From assembly GCA_023053575.1 (NCBI GenBank), contig JAKZAP010000015.1:12458142-12522141 (forward strand): a stretch of DNA of 64,000 bases, in the 5' to 3' direction. The notes under the pieces were generated by a model. It searched no databases and was not told the origin of the DNA. It saw only the letters and a program-made list of their open reading frames with translations. The DNA comes from Branchinecta lynchi. Its lineage: Eukaryota > Arthropoda > Branchiopoda > Anostraca > Branchinectidae. Numbering within the stretch: the first letter of the stretch is position 1; each line of letters starts with the position of its first letter. The position numbers and the translations under genes were made by a program. This document shows, piece by piece, positions 63,576 through 64,000 of the stretch.

Positions 63576-64000
63576 GGCCTAAATGAATACTGTAACACAG
63601 TAACACAGATTTTGTTTGGCTCTGCAACCCCTTCGACGGTCCTATAAGACCAAGAAATCAAACAATGGCACCACGAGAAGGATTCTAAACCGTCGAATGT
63701 ATCGTTACGCTAAGGCCAAAGAGTGTTGGGGTTTAGAAATCTTTTTTTTTTTAGGGAGGGTTATCTTTGGAGGAATAAAAATTGATTGTTAGCGCTCGTA
63801 GTGATAGTCTCCACCTGGGAATTCTGAGAAAATATGTGGGAAGTGTTAAGGTCCTTACTTCGCCCAATGTGTGGTAATGTGGATGAAAATTTGTTTTATT
63901 TAATGTGTGAATGTGTGGCACTGAACGATTTGAGAGTTGAAATATTTGGGGAGCGACTTTTCGGGGAAGGTTGGTTGATTTAAGTTGATTTAAGTTTAAG
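63576..64000. other. unassigned sequence
   Basis: No gene or repeat is supported up to the window end. Confidence 0.3.

Overview
The window reads as genomic DNA of an invertebrate animal. It has spliced exons with GT/AG borders, a large intronless GTPase gene, several non-LTR retrotransposons, a Polinton/Maverick DNA transposon, many MITEs, tRNA-derived repeats and a 9-kb satellite. I cannot name the phylum from sequence alone. Nothing looks bacterial, and ordinary host genes are sparse: most of the window is mobile or tandemly repeated DNA.

Layout. 1-4.7 kb holds dispersed and tandem repeats. A signal-peptide first exon (minus strand) lies at 4.76-4.92 kb, and a near copy with its upstream region lies at 39.6-39.8 kb. 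5.4-7.05 kb is a C-run-rich satellite of about 340 bp. 7.4-9.2 kb holds a minisatellite, a MITE and a tandem-repeat element bounded by GGGATCCC. 9.2-10.6 kb is a decayed LINE ORF1 with PHD-like fingers and duplicated 5' monomers. 11.3-17.4 kb is a LINE on the minus strand with an intact endonuclease/reverse-transcriptase ORF2 and an ORF1 that starts with a PWWP domain. 18.7-23.7 kb is one 1647-codon minus-strand gene combining a P-loop GTPase with a collagen-like glycine-rich region. A LINE RT remnant follows at 26.0-26.8 kb.

27445-35744 is the most notable region. It is a complete 8.3-kb Polinton-lineage element with TIRs of about 650 bp, terminal AGTAGGG and a perfect 6-bp target duplication, AATCCC. 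In order it carries an integrase with a chromodomain, a probable penton-like protein, a small basic virion protein, a major-capsid-like protein and an adenain-like protease, in virus-like overlapping order. It also has a spliced-looking zinc-ribbon gene on the opposite strand. Both TIRs contain the start of the same inward-reading gene. There is no room for a type-B DNA polymerase, and I see no packaging ATPase. Most of its genes carry frameshifts. It sits inside an older sequence with related AGTAGGG ends.

36-53 kb holds further GGGATCCC-bounded elements (five in the window), MITEs, SINE-like tRNA repeats and three small phase-compatible minus-strand exons (46.3, 53.0 and 62.9 kb) that could belong to one host gene. 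53.4-62.5 kb is a satellite with 44 full units of 201 bp and higher-order duplication. If the three exons are one gene, the satellite fills one of its introns.
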